Assembly: GCA_964030785.1 (NCBI GenBank)
Contig: OZ034978.1
Location: 20,001-84,000 of the forward strand
DNA: 64,000 nt
From: Siderastrea siderea
Taxonomy: Eukaryota > Cnidaria > Anthozoa > Scleractinia > Rhizangiidae
Reading direction: 5' to 3'
Position 1 is the stretch's first letter. Every line of letters begins with the position of its first letter. The notes beneath the pieces were generated by a model. That model saw only the letters and a list, made by a program, of their open reading frames with translations. It did not search any database and was not told the DNA's origin. Positions 1 to 14,100 of the stretch are shown here, one piece after another. The translations under genes were made by a program, and so were the position numbers.

Positions 1-1452
1 TCGATAGACGTAGGGTTTTAGACTTGTTATTACTCTGCCTCTCTGTAAGACACATTGATATTGCCGTTTGAGACAAACTCATTGCACGCTTCTTCACGTC
101 CTCTGTCTTCTGCTTGCGCAACCTATCAGTTTTGGGACCTTGGATGAGCCATATGCAGAATCGATAGAGCTCTTCTGGTACAATATCACCACTGGCGTCT
201 TCTAGTGTCCAAGTGAATTCCGGCCGTTTGGATCTATTAATGGCTTTGCTTAAAGTTATGGCAGCATCAAACAACACTTTCATTTCCTCGCTACACTTAA
301 CCCTCATACTCTCGGACAACTGAATCGCCTCATCTCGAGTTTCCTTTATGGTGACCTGCTCAGCCTCGTTAACTCGTTTTGGCTTGTGAAATTCTATGTC
401 TGGAATTTCACTCTGAAGTAAAAGCTTTAATGCTTTTCGACTGCACGTTGCTTTGTATACATCATTTGCTTTTAAAACCTCGTCGAACATGCTCTGCAGG
501 TCAGACATTGAAAGGATCTTCCCTTCCCTTAACGCACTCTCCGTCATGGCGAGGAACTCGATTCTCGCTGCTGCCTCACAAACCAAATCACTATCTGAGC
601 AAGATTTATCAGATAACGCTGCTTTTTTTAGTACATTCGTAACATTTCTAAGCCAACAGTTCTTGTGATACATTATATCAATAGCGTGTGCATCAGTTGC
701 ATCTACTGAAGTGCTTAGTTTGACTCGCAATACATCATTTCCTGATAGGTTAATGGCTTCATTCAGGGATTCACCAGCAGAAAACGTGCTGACATTGTGC
801 AGAGGTTGTTTTGCATTCTCTTTTTCTTCACAAAAGAAACAAACACTTTTGTCATACGGTGACGTTTGGGAGCGAGTAAGCTGCGAAGGATCTTTCACTT
901 TTCTTTTTGCCTCATTAGTTCCCTCCAGTTGTCTCTCGTACCTGAGTGCAAATGTTATCGTTTATCAGATCTTACCTGCCGATCTACACATGCAACATTG
1001 AATGCATGCAGGTGAACAAAGATTTAAAGCTAGGGAAAATAACAACGTTATTTGTCAGGTTTCCAAATACGAACCCCTGAGTTGGAAAATAGCATATACT
1101 TACTTAACGTTATTAAGACAATCATGCTGCATCACTCTTAAATGTTAAAGTTCTTTAGTTGCTATATTACAAATAGTAATATAATGAAAACATACCTATC
1201 TTTGGCTCTTTTAAGAAGTCCAGTGTGCACAGTTTCCTGATAGCAGCTTCTGTGCCATGATGTTTTCGTCTCTATTAATTCACTGATTGAAACCAATTTA
1301 AGTTTGGACCACAAATCATATTATCGCAAATCGCCGTATCTAGCCCATTCCTCTACAAACTTTAACACTTTTTCATGTGAACTTGGATTGTGAACAAGCT
1401 GCTCACTTTTCTCCGTTTGGCATATTAAACAAAGACTGAAGTTAAACGACAT
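1..1452 (-). pseudogene. 5' part of an unclassified transposon-associated gene (C-x2-C / H-x3-C repeat protein), with in-frame stop
   Basis: Two exons read on the minus strand. Exon 1 is 1452-1196: ATG at 1452, donor gtatg after phase 2. Exon 2 is 941-1: acceptor cag at 942-944, open without a stop to the window edge. The join gives LKRAKDRYERQLEG in frame. The protein shows the same Cys/His module twice: CLIC near residue 8 with SWHRSCY, then CFFC with MYHKNCW. A helical, charged region follows. About 400 codons are visible. Codon 44 is TAA (1321-1323), with coding sequence continuing in the same frame on both sides, so this copy is probably dead or has a point lesion. This layout recalls large cnidarian and fish 'uncharacterized' proteins whose C-terminus carries EADTR and GCDTT motifs, the part seen at 16236-18015. 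That link is from memory of the family. The C-terminal half would lie left of the window. Confidence 0.65.
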
Positions 1453-3815
1453 CTCTGCAGCACTACATCATCTGGAAGTTCAATATGGCGGACTGCTACT
1501 TTGATGAAAACGTCAGCTGACCAGTAGGTACTGGCAGAACTGAGGTCCCAGTCCCCTTTCATAAAAACTAACACACGATGAATCTTTTCTATTGATATAT
1601 TGAAGTTTATACTGCTAATTGAACGAATGTTAATAACAATGTATATAATTAGATATTTAAAAAAAAAATGTTGGGATTTTGGCCAGGACTAAATACATTT
1701 TTTCCTTTCATCAAGCAAGACTTGCCCAGCCTCGTTTCCATGCTAAGTCAATCGTGTGACGCTTACCAAAAAACATAAGCAATTTGCTGGGTTCAGGGCT
1801 GTCTAGCAAGTATGTCCCCTGAGTTAGGTCTCGCCTCCACCATATATATCGAGCCTTTTTTGATGGGTAGCTTTCTAGCCTCGATTTCATGCTGGAGCTA
1901 TCACGTGACCCTCATATATGGCAATAACTAATGTACTAGCTTGAGTGTTGTTTACTTAGTATTTCTGGTGAGTTTGGTTGAGTTTTTTCAAACTAGAAAG
2001 AAGTTCTGGCCACTTACAGCTTTTCAGCCTCGTTCCCATGCTGGATCACACAGGTCATTTTAAAACATCCTATTAAGACTCTCTTGACGCTCTACAAAGA
2101 TGTCAACAATATTTTTTTGGTTCCTTATGGCCTACTTAACACTACTAGGCCACTGGTTTGCTTTCTTCTCAAAATGCCCACGGGAGCTAATTATCCAACA
2201 TATGCTCCCAGACTATTAAGTACGTGTTGCGGGCCTATGATATTCGTTTACATGTCTCGCAAGGCATTATGGGAAATTGGCGGGTATTTTCTGTAGGGAA
2301 GGGTTACGGCGTAATGGAGGAAAATTTTTTGTAAGTCTAAAAGCACCTCTTCAATTCACAACTTTTAACACAGCCGAGGTTGGCAAATCAGCCACAACTC
2401 ACATTTCTACCAATTTTAGACAAGAGGAGCTTTTAGACTTTCCGTCTGGCTCAATCTGCCGTCCGTTGCCGATTGTCACCTCGAGCGCCTAAGAAGCACT
2501 TTCGGCAATCGAACCAAGCAGGACACGTCTCGTTTCTTTGAAAGGTGCCAGTGACTTGCGGGTTTCCAGACTTAATGATGTCTTTCCACCACCAGACGGG
2601 TAAAATATCCCAAGGATAAAGTTCAATAACAAAACACACTTCAGCTCCTCGCAGCGAACTCCTTTCTTTGGACCGATCGAGGAACAACTCCTTCCCATTC
2701 CTTCGCGTACGAAAACGTCACAATGGATTATTGCGGCATCAGAATCCATTCACGTCACTACGCATTATTTAAAGCATTCTTTTTTTGATGTCAACACTTG
2801 CAAACATTTTCCGGCTTACACAATCCAACTACAACTGCTATTAAGGTCCTATCCTCTTGCAAGGATTTACTGTGAACGTCTTTTGCTAAGCCTTCTACAC
2901 CTACCATAACATGTGCCTTCCGCGGTAACGAAACCCCATTACAATTTAACAAAGGCCCTTCAAAGTGAACCACACAATTCATACTTGTACATTCCACCAT
3001 ACAAAAGCATAAAATACTTTCTATTATTTTTACAGGAAAAGGATCCACATCAATATTTTATTACAAGTACTGACTCCTTTTTCATGATAACTGACCAGTT
3101 TAACTCCATGCTCACACACACAACTGAAATGCAACACACAAAAAAAGTGGATCACTGGCCAATAATTTCCATGGTGGAAACTATCAACTTTCCTTTGACT
3201 TAATTACCACACTACCACGAAACAGAAAACATTTCACGAAGTTACAGCATCCTCTTCTCTTTGCTCTATTTGTCATTATGGATACTTGCAAACGATACTT
3301 CTCTTTATCAAAAAAGGCCAAACAATTTAATTTAACACCAATCCCTTTTAACTGCCTTGATTTTTGGGTTCTTGTCATGGGTATACAGTTCAGAATTAAA
3401 CCACATTGATTTTCATTGAAAATTAATTTATCTTCCCCTCTTACATTATCCTCAATTTAGTACTCCCACGACACTTACAGAATAATATCAAAAGGGAAAA
3501 AAAGCTGAATTCATTATCTATACCCAGAGGAGTGCAGTGCCAGGGAATTGTTTTTTTAAATCACCATTTATTCACATACCCATTTTCACACAATCATTTT
3601 TACATACTCCTTCTACTGCTTAAAGTAAATTTCAATTGCCACCATAACCAACCCTACATGCAAGTTAGTACAAAACCAGGGACAGTTTGCATTACAGCTT
3701 GTACTATGCAAGTACCATGTTTGAAAGACTATCAGCTGTCTCATCACTACTGTCTACAAGACCCAGTCCTTCATCATCATTATCATCCACACTGCCATTG
3801 CCATCATCATGACCA
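1453..3815. other. No gene recognised
   Basis: Upstream of the 1-1452 gene. CAATATGGCGG at about 1482-1492, just upstream of that gene's ATG, could be a YY1-like initiator. The short ORFs at 2084-2749 show no family I recognise, and stops break them. CAT-rich simple sequence lies at about 3768-3812. I see nothing else in the stretch. Confidence 0.5.
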
Positions 3816-4088
3816 TTAATCTGTCACCTGCATTCTCCAATCTACAGTCCTGAATATATCATATTGATATGTATATTTATAACACACATCACTGTATGTT
3901 TTCTTTCCTACAAGTGACAACTGATGATGCATTAAATATTTCTTGAGCTCTTTCACTTTCAGTTGATTCAGTCTGTTATATGAGGAGGTGGCCACTTGTT
4001 CCCCATCACACCCCTCACATTCCTCAGCCTGTTGCCCTGTTTTATTTTCATCAGTAGTTTTCATGAATGCCATTACACTGTTGTACAA
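3816..4088 (-). other. Possible SAP-like motif fragment
   Basis: A 90-codon frame on the minus strand contains LKVKELKKYLMHHQLSLVGK. This has the helix-turn-helix spacing of a SAP DNA-binding motif (LKVxELKxxLxxxxLxxxGxK). It is preceded by an acidic, Gly/Gln-rich stretch. A stop lies just upstream in the extended frame, and no splice context is convincing. It could be a remnant of a SAP-bearing transposon protein or a chance match. No partner exon was found. Confidence 0.3.
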
Positions 4089-6907
4089 AGAAAAGATGCC
4101 TAAAGGGCGCTTTTCATTGCCTGTACTCTAGACTCAATTAGTGTTAATTACATGTTTTCTGCAATATTCCCATGCTACTTAATACATCACATTCATAATG
4201 TATTCAACACTCCCCAAAATACTATTCCTACAGGAGATTTGCAGGAACCATTCTCTTTTTCTTCTTCCAGATTACTGCCAATTGAATGCAGCCTTTGGTT
4301 TTATTACTTTATACATTTTTGGACTTTAATAAAAGTAATTGACATTTAAGGCCCTCTAAAAAAGGGTATGTGACAGAAAAAAAGGTTGGCACAGTTTTCA
4401 CAAACAAAAAAATGTTGTCATTCCCCCTTCCTGTTATCAAGAAACTTGACAACCCCTCTGTTCCAATTCTGCTCCTATTGAAAAACTGTGAGACCCCCGC
4501 TCATTATCCCCTGCCCCCAGTATACATCATAATTACAGCCTATGGTTAATGTTTCAATACAAAAAGTTATGGAAAAAATACATAGGAACTGCATTCTTAG
4601 AGAAATTGGTCTTCACTAACTAGTGCTAGTAATTTTTATTTCTCCTTCCAATGTAATATGGTATTGCAACTGATGTTTGTTCTTTCACCCACACTCACAG
4701 GATTTCAAATGAGAACAAGGTTGATACACACAAACCCTGTAAATACTTGACTTTCTTACTTTGGTACTTTCTGTTCTTCTCTTCACCAAGAAGTCCAAGA
4801 TGCAAACTTGAAAACTAAACATAACTATTTTCCTTTCTCATGTCCGAATCCCACTGAGGCCAACCACATACACTAAGTCATACGTCACAAACACAAACAC
4901 ACAACAGAGTAACAAGAACTTATCAATTCATATACATCACAACTGACTTACCACTGACAATAGACATGCTATATGGAGCATCACCTAACTTGTTTCTAAT
5001 TCAATCATACAATGCAATGTTTCTCTTCAAAGGTTTTCATTTAAGAAAACCTCCTCACTATCTGAAACATAAACATTTGGTCTACCTCCTGCACCTAGGG
5101 AGATCATATTCTCCTGGTGCTGAGGACCAGCCACATCAAAAACAATGAAACCACTCACAAGTCAAAAATTTGACAACTCCAACTCTCAAATGACATGGAA
5201 GCCATGCAAATTTGTCGAAATGTCCTCAAAAAATCATACAACATATTGCGCAACTGTTACTCATTTGTGTGAAACTGAACACACATCAGCACCTGCATAT
5301 TTTTAAGGCTATACTCAAAAACATTTTTGCTTGAACAAATCTAGTACTCACCATAGGTGAATGTTTCTTCAAACCCACACAGCACCAGAAAAGAAAAAAA
5401 AGCATAATTCCTCCTTCTTACTGACGACAATGCAAGTCATGTGCACTACAGCCATGTGATCATCATTATACTTGTTCCCTGTTTTCATTGATGGTTTCAT
5501 TACATTGACAAAATTCTAAATCACTACTTTCAAAAGAAAACGTTCATTACCTGTACTTCAACAAAACATTTACGTTAAAACTTGCAGTTCTTTTTACTTT
5601 TCAACACTCCTCTGAAAAAACACTATCTTAGTCAATGTGCAGTTCTCATACCATCAATGCTACATAGTTCCCTTATTTGTCTTTTAAGCAAACAATAAAA
5701 TATAATCAATTACTCTTCACCTGTCCAGCAAGTAATTTTGGTACAAAACCTCTTCAAGGAATATTTGCTTGAGATGGAAATTTCCGGGAAATTATTGCCC
5801 GTTTCATATATTGAAAATAACAATTACCTATCACTCAATGCATGTCATGCTAAAATGTGTTCCTTACAGGTAATGTGCCAAAACTATACTCAAGTAAACA
5901 TTCAAATCATTACTATGTGCATAACTGGTTTATCCAGATGGTGGTTTCCAAAGTATTGCAGCAAGGAATCTAAACTAAACCTCAACCATTTCTCGGCTTT
6001 TCTGCCAATTGCAGTGCATAATCTAATTTGTGGCTATACAGTGGCCCAGCTACAAATGAATAAACAGTCTACATGGCTAAAAAAGGGCTATTCTACAGTA
6101 TTACAGATATTAAAAAGAAAAAGCCTTGTACCTCAGTTGCAAAGTAAATCCCTAAAGGAGTATAGCAAAGGTGTGCAGCCAAGGAAAACTACACCTGAAA
6201 TTACTCACACACTTCACCTTTCAGTGGCTTTGATGATGTTCATGTCATTCCACTATGATGTTTATTGTGATACAAATTTGGATTGTCAATGCAACGGCGA
6301 CAAAGACAAAACCCCCAAACAAATGACCATACCATCGTTACACAATAACCAGTTAGAGTTTTAGCACTGGAAGGAGAGTCTTCATCTGGTCCAAAGCCAC
6401 TGAACTCAACATGCACCAGTATTACATGTCCCAACATGTAAAGAAAATGTGACAGTCATTTCAAAAATCCACTTCAGCTGCAATGCCTTCCATACACTTA
6501 AATGGACATTGTAATATGAACCACTCAAAGGTGACTATTTAATGCATATATCTGGACATACAGCTATTTCAATTAATGTTGTCAGATCAACTCAGGCTTA
6601 CGTGACAAGACCGAAGGGTGGTGTAGGTACTTGCAAATCACACTTACTTTAACAGTTCTCAGAAGTTGGTCGGGAACTTTGAATTTCTTAGTACAAAGTA
6701 ATAAATAGGCACCATCCGATTATTGTCAACGGCAACCCTGATTTGCCTTTCCATTTCCAGTTGTTAGTTCCTGTCATGAACTGCAAAAATTCATGTTCCA
6801 TATTTTTCACGATTCTGTTTTTCCTACTTTTAATCTACATACCATGCACATGCTCCACGTGTACCCACATTTCAGTAATGAGTGCAGAAATTCCTTACTG
6901 ATTATGC
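4089..6907. other. No gene recognised
   Basis: AT-rich sequence with scattered short ORFs. The longest, 208 codons at 5738-6364 on the plus strand, has no recognisable motif and low-complexity codon use, so I treat it as chance. Confidence 0.5.
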
Positions 6908-7004
6908 GTCACTACCCAGATCTAGGTAGTGCTTCTGTTTGGTTGAAACGCGAGGGAATTTCGTTTCAACCAATCAGAAGCACTACCTAGATCTGGGTAG
7001 TGAC
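6908..7004. repeat. 97-bp near-perfect palindrome (hairpin MITE)
   Basis: The left arm begins GTCACTACCCAGATCTAGGT. The right arm is its reverse complement and ends at 7004. The arms are about 43 bp with one or two mismatches, around a short centre. This is a foldback element that would form a stable hairpin. No target duplication is obvious. Confidence 0.85.
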
Positions 7005-8071
7005 ACCTCATCAGTATGGAATTTCTACGTTCCTTACTCACACGTCATTTTGCAAGGCTCAAGTGGCCACCTTGCAAAACGTCGGCTGTTTTCTCAGGCT
7101 AAACAAAACCGTTGCTTTCACAAAAAAATTCAGTCCACTGACTCTCTAAGTGATGTCCACTTTCCTTAAAAGGCAAAAAGCAGGGTTTATTGTTCATACC
7201 CTGTGTATAGGAAACCAATGACAAAGCCAGCTGTTCATTTCACATGTGTTACACCCCTTACTCAAATGAAACACAGACTTTTTATTACATTTCCCATTAT
7301 AGCCAGTATGTTTAAATGTCGTTTACATCATTTTACATCATAGTTTATGTGCTTCTTAAGAGGACAATATTTTCTTTCAAATATATGCATATGCATGTCA
7401 TCAATTTTCATGACAACACTGCACTTTTCCAGTCACCAATATTATAAGACATCCTTCAGGGGCCATTATGAGGGCCGTTATGTACACGTTGTAGCACTGC
7501 GTAATATATTTCAAAAACCAGTGAATTTGCCCACATGCTAAGTTACCCATAATGGACTTGCCCACAACAAACTTGACACCCAGTAGATCACTAACCAGTT
7601 TCATTAGTTTTGGAAGATAGTGAAAACAGACAATTGGCACTAGATTACTTTTTGGCCAATAAAAGGCTAACAAATATACATTTTGTCCCACACATTTTTT
7701 TGTGACAGACAGTACAAATAAAGAAATGGCAAAACTTATGATTATTTCCTTTCTGAAAGAAGAGATGTTAATGTTGAACCTGTTGATTGAATTGAATCAC
7801 AATAATTGGAAAAAAATGTACAAACAACGCTGTTCTCTTAGCAGGAATTACATGTACTAACACAAACTACAAACACAACTTTGAAAAAGATACATATTTC
7901 ATTAAAACAGTTTTCTTTAATCTGTGTGTTTCAGTTCTCATGTCTTTTCTGTGGGTGAGGTATAACTGTGTGGGGGTTTTTTGTTGTGGCCAAGTTTACA
8001 TGTGAGCAATCATTCACCAGCAGTCATCTGTCTTACTAACTGCCTATCTGCTGCATGCTTGTTCTCCTAAT
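7005..8071. other. Region downstream of ADO, probably 3' UTR in part
   Basis: This follows the ADO stop codon on the minus strand. Several AATAAA-like words on the minus strand (for example TTTATT on the plus strand near 7173 and 7275) could serve as polyadenylation signals, but I cannot choose one. No coding sequence is recognised. Confidence 0.35.
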
Positions 8072-8128
8072 TTAAGACTCTGATGGTCCAGAAATTATTT
8101 GAAGGTTCACAGGCGGTCCATTGTATGG
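8072..8128 (-). CDS. ADO: ADO last coding exon
   Basis: Acceptor tttttcag, phase 0. It encodes PYNGPPVNLQ and ends in GPSES then TAA at 8072-8074. It matches the GEPYPGP C-terminus of ADO. Its phase does not fit exon 8 directly, which implies one unseen exon between them. Confidence 0.85.
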   Translation of the reverse strand, partial: PYNGPPVNLQIISGPSES

Positions 8129-11100
8129 CTGAAAAACAAATTAATTCATTAATTTACAAACAGGTCAACATCACCACTATCAACATTTTCAGTATCAGCC
8201 TATTAATTACAGTGTTGGTTTTCATTCTTAAACTTGGATAAATCACTTGGTCTCACAATTACAGTTATCACATCTAGATAACACTGCTTCATTTCGTGTC
8301 TGCATTACAGACATATAACTGTATTTCAAATGCAACACTGGTGTAGAACAGGGAGGATATGCCCAACTGACTCCCCATTTACCTCTGACAACATCATGAA
8401 AAGGATAGATTATCAATATTAAACAAAACAAGGGAAGACGATTTTAAATATGTAACAAGGCAATGGTACCTTCTATCAACATTAAACATGCTTATCTGAT
8501 GACCAGCCACATGTAATTTGCATCTTTGCTCAAAATTTAAATGAAAACCACTAGACTAGGTAGGTAGATGCGTAACACTTTATTTGTACACGCTTGCCCC
8601 GTCAACTATAATGTAATAATGAAAGCGAACTAACACAAGGGGTGTGTGGTTAAAATAAAAGATTAAACCTGTTTAAAATTAATTAATATATATAACTTGT
8701 TACTAACACCATTTCATAAGTGTATTCTAATGAGGAAAAGGTGTGTGCATTAACTCTATTATTAATGATAGGAAAGCTCTCAGATTCATGTAGTGCAGGC
8801 AAAAGCAAGTTCCACAGTTTTGCTCAAATACAGCAAAACGTTTTCCTTACATATAAGCCTCGGTATTAGGTAGCAGCCAAAATATTTGCAGAGAGGTGGA
8901 GGAGCCCCTGAGGTTATAATGTGCTGTATTTTTCTTACTACAGAAAACATCTGTAAGACAGCCTAAGTCATTTAGAGCCTCAATCGCAGGATTATCATAA
9001 CTCAAATTCATTATAAGATGTGCAGATATATATTATGAAGTTTATGTAGTTTATTTGAGTGCCCTTGACCTAGGGTATCCCATACCTCACTACAGTAATT
9101 AAAGTGAGGCTGGAATTGAGCATCACATATCGAAAATCGAGTGTCTCTTTCGACAAAATCCTGAATTCGCCTCATGGCTCCTATTCCTGACCTAACCGTT
9201 CCAGCAACATTTTCAGTGTGCTTGTCCCAACATAGGTGTTGATCAATCTCTACACCAAGAACCCTACTTTGCTAAACCTGTTAAACACAACAAAACAAAT
9301 CACCTGTGTATCACAAAAAAAGTCACGTGGAGGAGGAATCTCTGTTATCCATCTGAAATTTCAAGAAACGAAAGAAATGACAAGTATGCACAAAAAAACT
9401 ACAATGTTCGACCTACTCAGGTTGCTTGGAACACAAAAATAAAACGGAAGGGTTACTGAGTTTTTCATAAGAATCAGTCAAGACGACCAAGTGTGCTTTA
9501 CAGTGATGGAAATATCTAGCAGCTGCCTAGTGGAATCAGCTACCTAGCAGTACAAACACAAACAAGTCTGAAACCCTTGCTATCTTTAAGTGAAAAACAA
9601 AGGAAATTGAACTGTAACAGATTATAGACTGTAGTTTGGAAGTTTCTAGGTCCTCATTATTGTTATTATTTTGAATAATGTATGCCTATGTCCTTTATTT
9701 TCTTTTATTTGGATTTATTACCACGTGTATTCTAGTGACCCTGAATCCAACCTCTGTGTAAAATATAGTTAATAATTATATGGATGTCTATACATACTTC
9801 ATCTGTCTTTGATCTAACAAAACATAGTGACTTAATACCTGTCACCATTATCATGTTCAATGGTGGAAACCTAAAAAATAACACACAGATCAGTAACTAG
9901 AACAATCAGCACAACACAACAGAGAAAAAACAATTGTGAAGATGGTTACTACTATGACATACAATAATGTGGTCTTTTAAATACCTCGTTTGAAGAAGAA
10001 GGATCACATTCTCTAAAGTAAGTACAATCTCTGCCCTGGATGAAAAAAGATCAAATGAGACATAAAATGTTTGCTAATTGAATAGTACGACACGCAAAAA
10101 ATTGTTCCACTTTTACATTTTCAAATTTTTTTAGGAAAGTAGCCTCTCATTCCCACTGCTACTATTCTGCTACCCGGCTCCTTTCCATCTTTTTTGGGTT
10201 TGTTTGTTTTTACCCCCGACTTCACTCCTTTGTGACATTTTGAATCAAAACTTCAAATATTAGATTGCAGAAGAATTACGTCAACAGGTATTTCCCTGTG
10301 TCATTAGCCGTTCAATTAAGGAATCTGTGGTTAATAAATTATACCTTTGCGATAATAAAGATGACTGCATTCAAACATTACATGATTGTTTATCCTAACA
10401 TTCTCAACATTTTAAATCATCTGCCATCAAGATTTTATCAACTTCAGTGATTGAAGGAAGACTTCACTCATAAAAGAGAACAAAGAATGAAGTGTTTTTA
10501 TTCTGATCTCATTTTGGCTTTCAAACTTTGTCAAACAGGTCTGCTAATCACCCTTGGTGATCACCCCAACAAATGGCTCAAATCTTGAAAGCATTCTTCA
10601 AATGGCCATTTGTAAAATTTCCAGGCGCATATGCCATTTAATTGAAAACCTCAAACAAGAGATTTGAACTCAGACATCACGCTGGTTTCCTAGAGCCTTC
10701 TGTATAGGGTATGACTGATGGAAGTGTCTTGCAAACTGCTCTGAGGATTCTTGTTTCAAAAGTGTGTAGCAGAGAAACTTATGATAACACCTCAATCATG
10801 TGAACTTACTTTGTCTTGTGCATAAGGAGGAGCAAGGATGTCAACAAATGCTGATGGTCCTGCACTGTAACAAAAAATAACAACACACAGCAAGTTTTCT
10901 TTAGCATATTTAAAACAGAAGGAGGATTATTGAATTTCACAGATTTTCCAAAAAAAATTATACTAAATTAAAACAGTCAGCTAATAATCCAAAGGGCTTT
11001 GGTTGTATGTCAAAATGTTTCTTTTATTGATACCTTCAACCCCAATTATCATGTTTTACATCAGTTCAGAGGTAAATACCCCCAAAATGCTCTGTGCATT

Positions 11101-14100
11101 ATGCCACTTCAAAACTATATTTCATCAACCTAAACTTTGACCAACAAGTGAAGCAGCAGGTCTTTTAAAACAACATAAAGTACGTACTTCATCCATGGTA
11201 ACATTGAAGGAAAAAGAAACCTGATTTTGCATTCCTCCAAGTGAAAAACAAAACAACAAACCAAACGAGTGATCAACCTGGTTAATCACATACTAGTGTA
11301 TTTCTGCAACATCATGTTACAGTCAATTGCCAATATTTCATAAACTCTTTTATTACCTGGTATTGTGTATAGTATGGTGGTTGCCTGATGTTGGTGTTAG
11401 CACACAGGTCTCACTGTGTTCATCAAAACACCTTACTGACTTCTTACACCTGATCAATCTCCCTGTAAAAATTCACAACAATTTACTTACAATTATTCAC
11501 TTAAACTTTATCAGTGACCTCAACTTAAGCTCTTGCCAGTAAACCAATACTGTTTTAACACCAAGTGATCACATATACATGTAGGCATGCTGAACGGTTC
11601 CGTATATCAACAAAAAAAATCAGAGAAAAGATTTCATTGGTTAGAACATAGGCATGCATTGCGTGCTTGACCTATGTTGAAATGACAAGTCTTATCCTCG
11701 CTTATTTGAGATTTTTAAGACATAATCTGAGGACAAAACAACACACCCGAATATTCTTGCAAATACTTCCCCCTCCACTATAGCACCTGAGTGCATAAAG
11801 CCCAGTTCAGACGCCGCACCTCCTATGTGCCGTACCAAGTAGTACGTAGTTTTTTGCCAGTTGTACGGTGTCCAAATGAGTTTTTTCGACAGATTTCAAT
11901 TAGGCAAGCCAAAATCTCAGGGTACGGCAAAGTTTGCCACTTAAATACGACCTAGGAGCGAAAATGTATTTGGTATGGCCTATGAGAGGTCGGCGTCTGA
12001 ACTGGGCCTAAAACAGCTTTTTTGTTTACTCAGCAATACCCTTGGAATGCAAAACAAAATCCCGCTAAAAACCCAGTTGGACCAAAATTGGAGATAGAGC
12101 AACCATCGGGCTAGTGGGCTACAGGCTAAAAAGTCAAACTGACACTAGAGCAAAACGACTGCATAAAAATTTTAAATCTAAAACTGAAACCTCAGTTAAA
12201 GTCAACTAATGATTGTCTGCATATTACTGAAGAATATAAATCGAGGTCACAACAACATGTCAAAGAAACAAGTGTAGTAGATAATAATTTGAGGAGAGGA
12301 CAGTCATTGCGGTCATGTTAAAATGCAGACTGCAGACTGTGCAGACTGCAGATCATGCAGACTACGCTGACTATGCAGACTGCTATTTTGTTTTCTTTAA
12401 GTAAACTGTGATTTGTTGTACTTTTTAGGACTTTTCATTTTTTGTCGTGTTAAGATGACATGGCCAGCAGCTTGGCACTGAGTTCTCCAAAAAATGCCCC
12501 GCAGTAAGGAATTCTCCAACAATTTCGACGGAAAGATTCGCACCTTCTGGGAGTATTTCATATTCCTTTGTCAGACGATTCAAAGGCACATTTTGGCTTT
12601 GCAGTTAACAAAGTTTCCGAGCTTGAGCGTACCGTGAACTCGCTATGTTACTGTATACATTTCAGGTTTAAAAACCTACAGACACACTTGAAGAAGCTAA
12701 TCTATGCAAATTGCTATCTTAAACACGTTGCCAGAAAATTTCAAAAACCATGTTCCCGTATATGATAACACCAAGAAAGAAATCATTTCTATATCGGCTG
12801 GAAAATCTGTGGATATGACTGATATAAATCATGGACACATAATTGTAAACTAAAACTAAACCCCATTTGCGAAGAGAAAACAGGTTAAAAACCTACTGAC
12901 ATGCTTGAATAAACAAGCTAATTTATGCAAATTGCAATCTTACAAAAATGTCGCTATAAATTTCAAATTACCAAACAAAGCTGTTTCAAAAACCTTGCAA
13001 AGTACAGTCAAAATTATCCATATCAAGCACAGATACCATCTTTTCAACCAACATCTTGCTCAAAGATACATAACCAAAACAGCTGTTTCATAACACAAAT
13101 CATAAAAGAACAAATTAAATTACAGTTTCTCGTCAACAAGTCTATTTTTGGAACGATGTTAATTGTTTTTGTCACGTACTCACGTTCCACCGTTGGCCAT
13201 GACAAAGTTCAATTTTACCTGCCCTTACAATAGCTTTAGGAAATTAACATCAATTCCACCACACCAAGCCTTTACTGAAAATATAATATTCGAGAGGAAA
13301 AAGTAGAAAAGCACATTAACGCCGATCGTTTCTGTCCCCACATGTACATTCAACATGGCCGGTAGGCTTAACCTTGTCTGACCTTCAGCTTCAGTAAGCG
13401 GATTCTAACCAGCTCTGTCATTGGTAGAATGTACTCTTAGCTTAGCAGCCTCAATCTGATTGGTGCCACATAGTGCCACATAAATTCCCAGGGGGGTGTA
13501 CTTCCATGTGAAAGGTGCATGGATGCTTGTCGTCTCGCGTTCTCCGTCTGTTTTAGCATAGCTTTAATTAAAATTTTCCGACGAGTATATTCCTGTCCGT
13601 CTCACGTGAGATTTGCCCCCCGATCAAAAATACATACATACATACATACAAACAAACAAACAAACAATCAAACAAACAAACATAGAAAGCGAAAAACTTC
13701 ACGCTGGCCAAGACCCTATGTTTTCAACATAGGTCAAAAATCAAGAAAATCAACAGGCTTACTTTTGTGTGCTTCCATGATCACCACTGGGCACACTGGA
13801 TCATGAGTAGAACTTTCAAAAGTTTATTTTATGCTTTGCTGTTGTTTGGAAACTTTTAAATGCTGCTTGAGAGCGTGTAGTCATGTGAACACCAACAAAG
13901 GACTTACTGTTTTCTTCTCAACTTGCTATCTTAAGATTGCATTGAATATTTCACACTCTTATTATGTCTTCTAATTCAGCAAATTCCTCATAGAGATGCT
14001 TAACAACCTTGAACTTTCCTGCATTCTAAAACATGCCAAAATTTCCTTCTTTAATCAAAGGGGCTCGCTTTAATTCATTCTTGTTGATTTCCAGCTAAAA

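Noticed and set aside
5738..6364. Longest single ORF in the window (208 codons, plus strand)
   Set aside because: No domain, no splice or start context, AT-driven composition and no conserved pattern. Likely chance.
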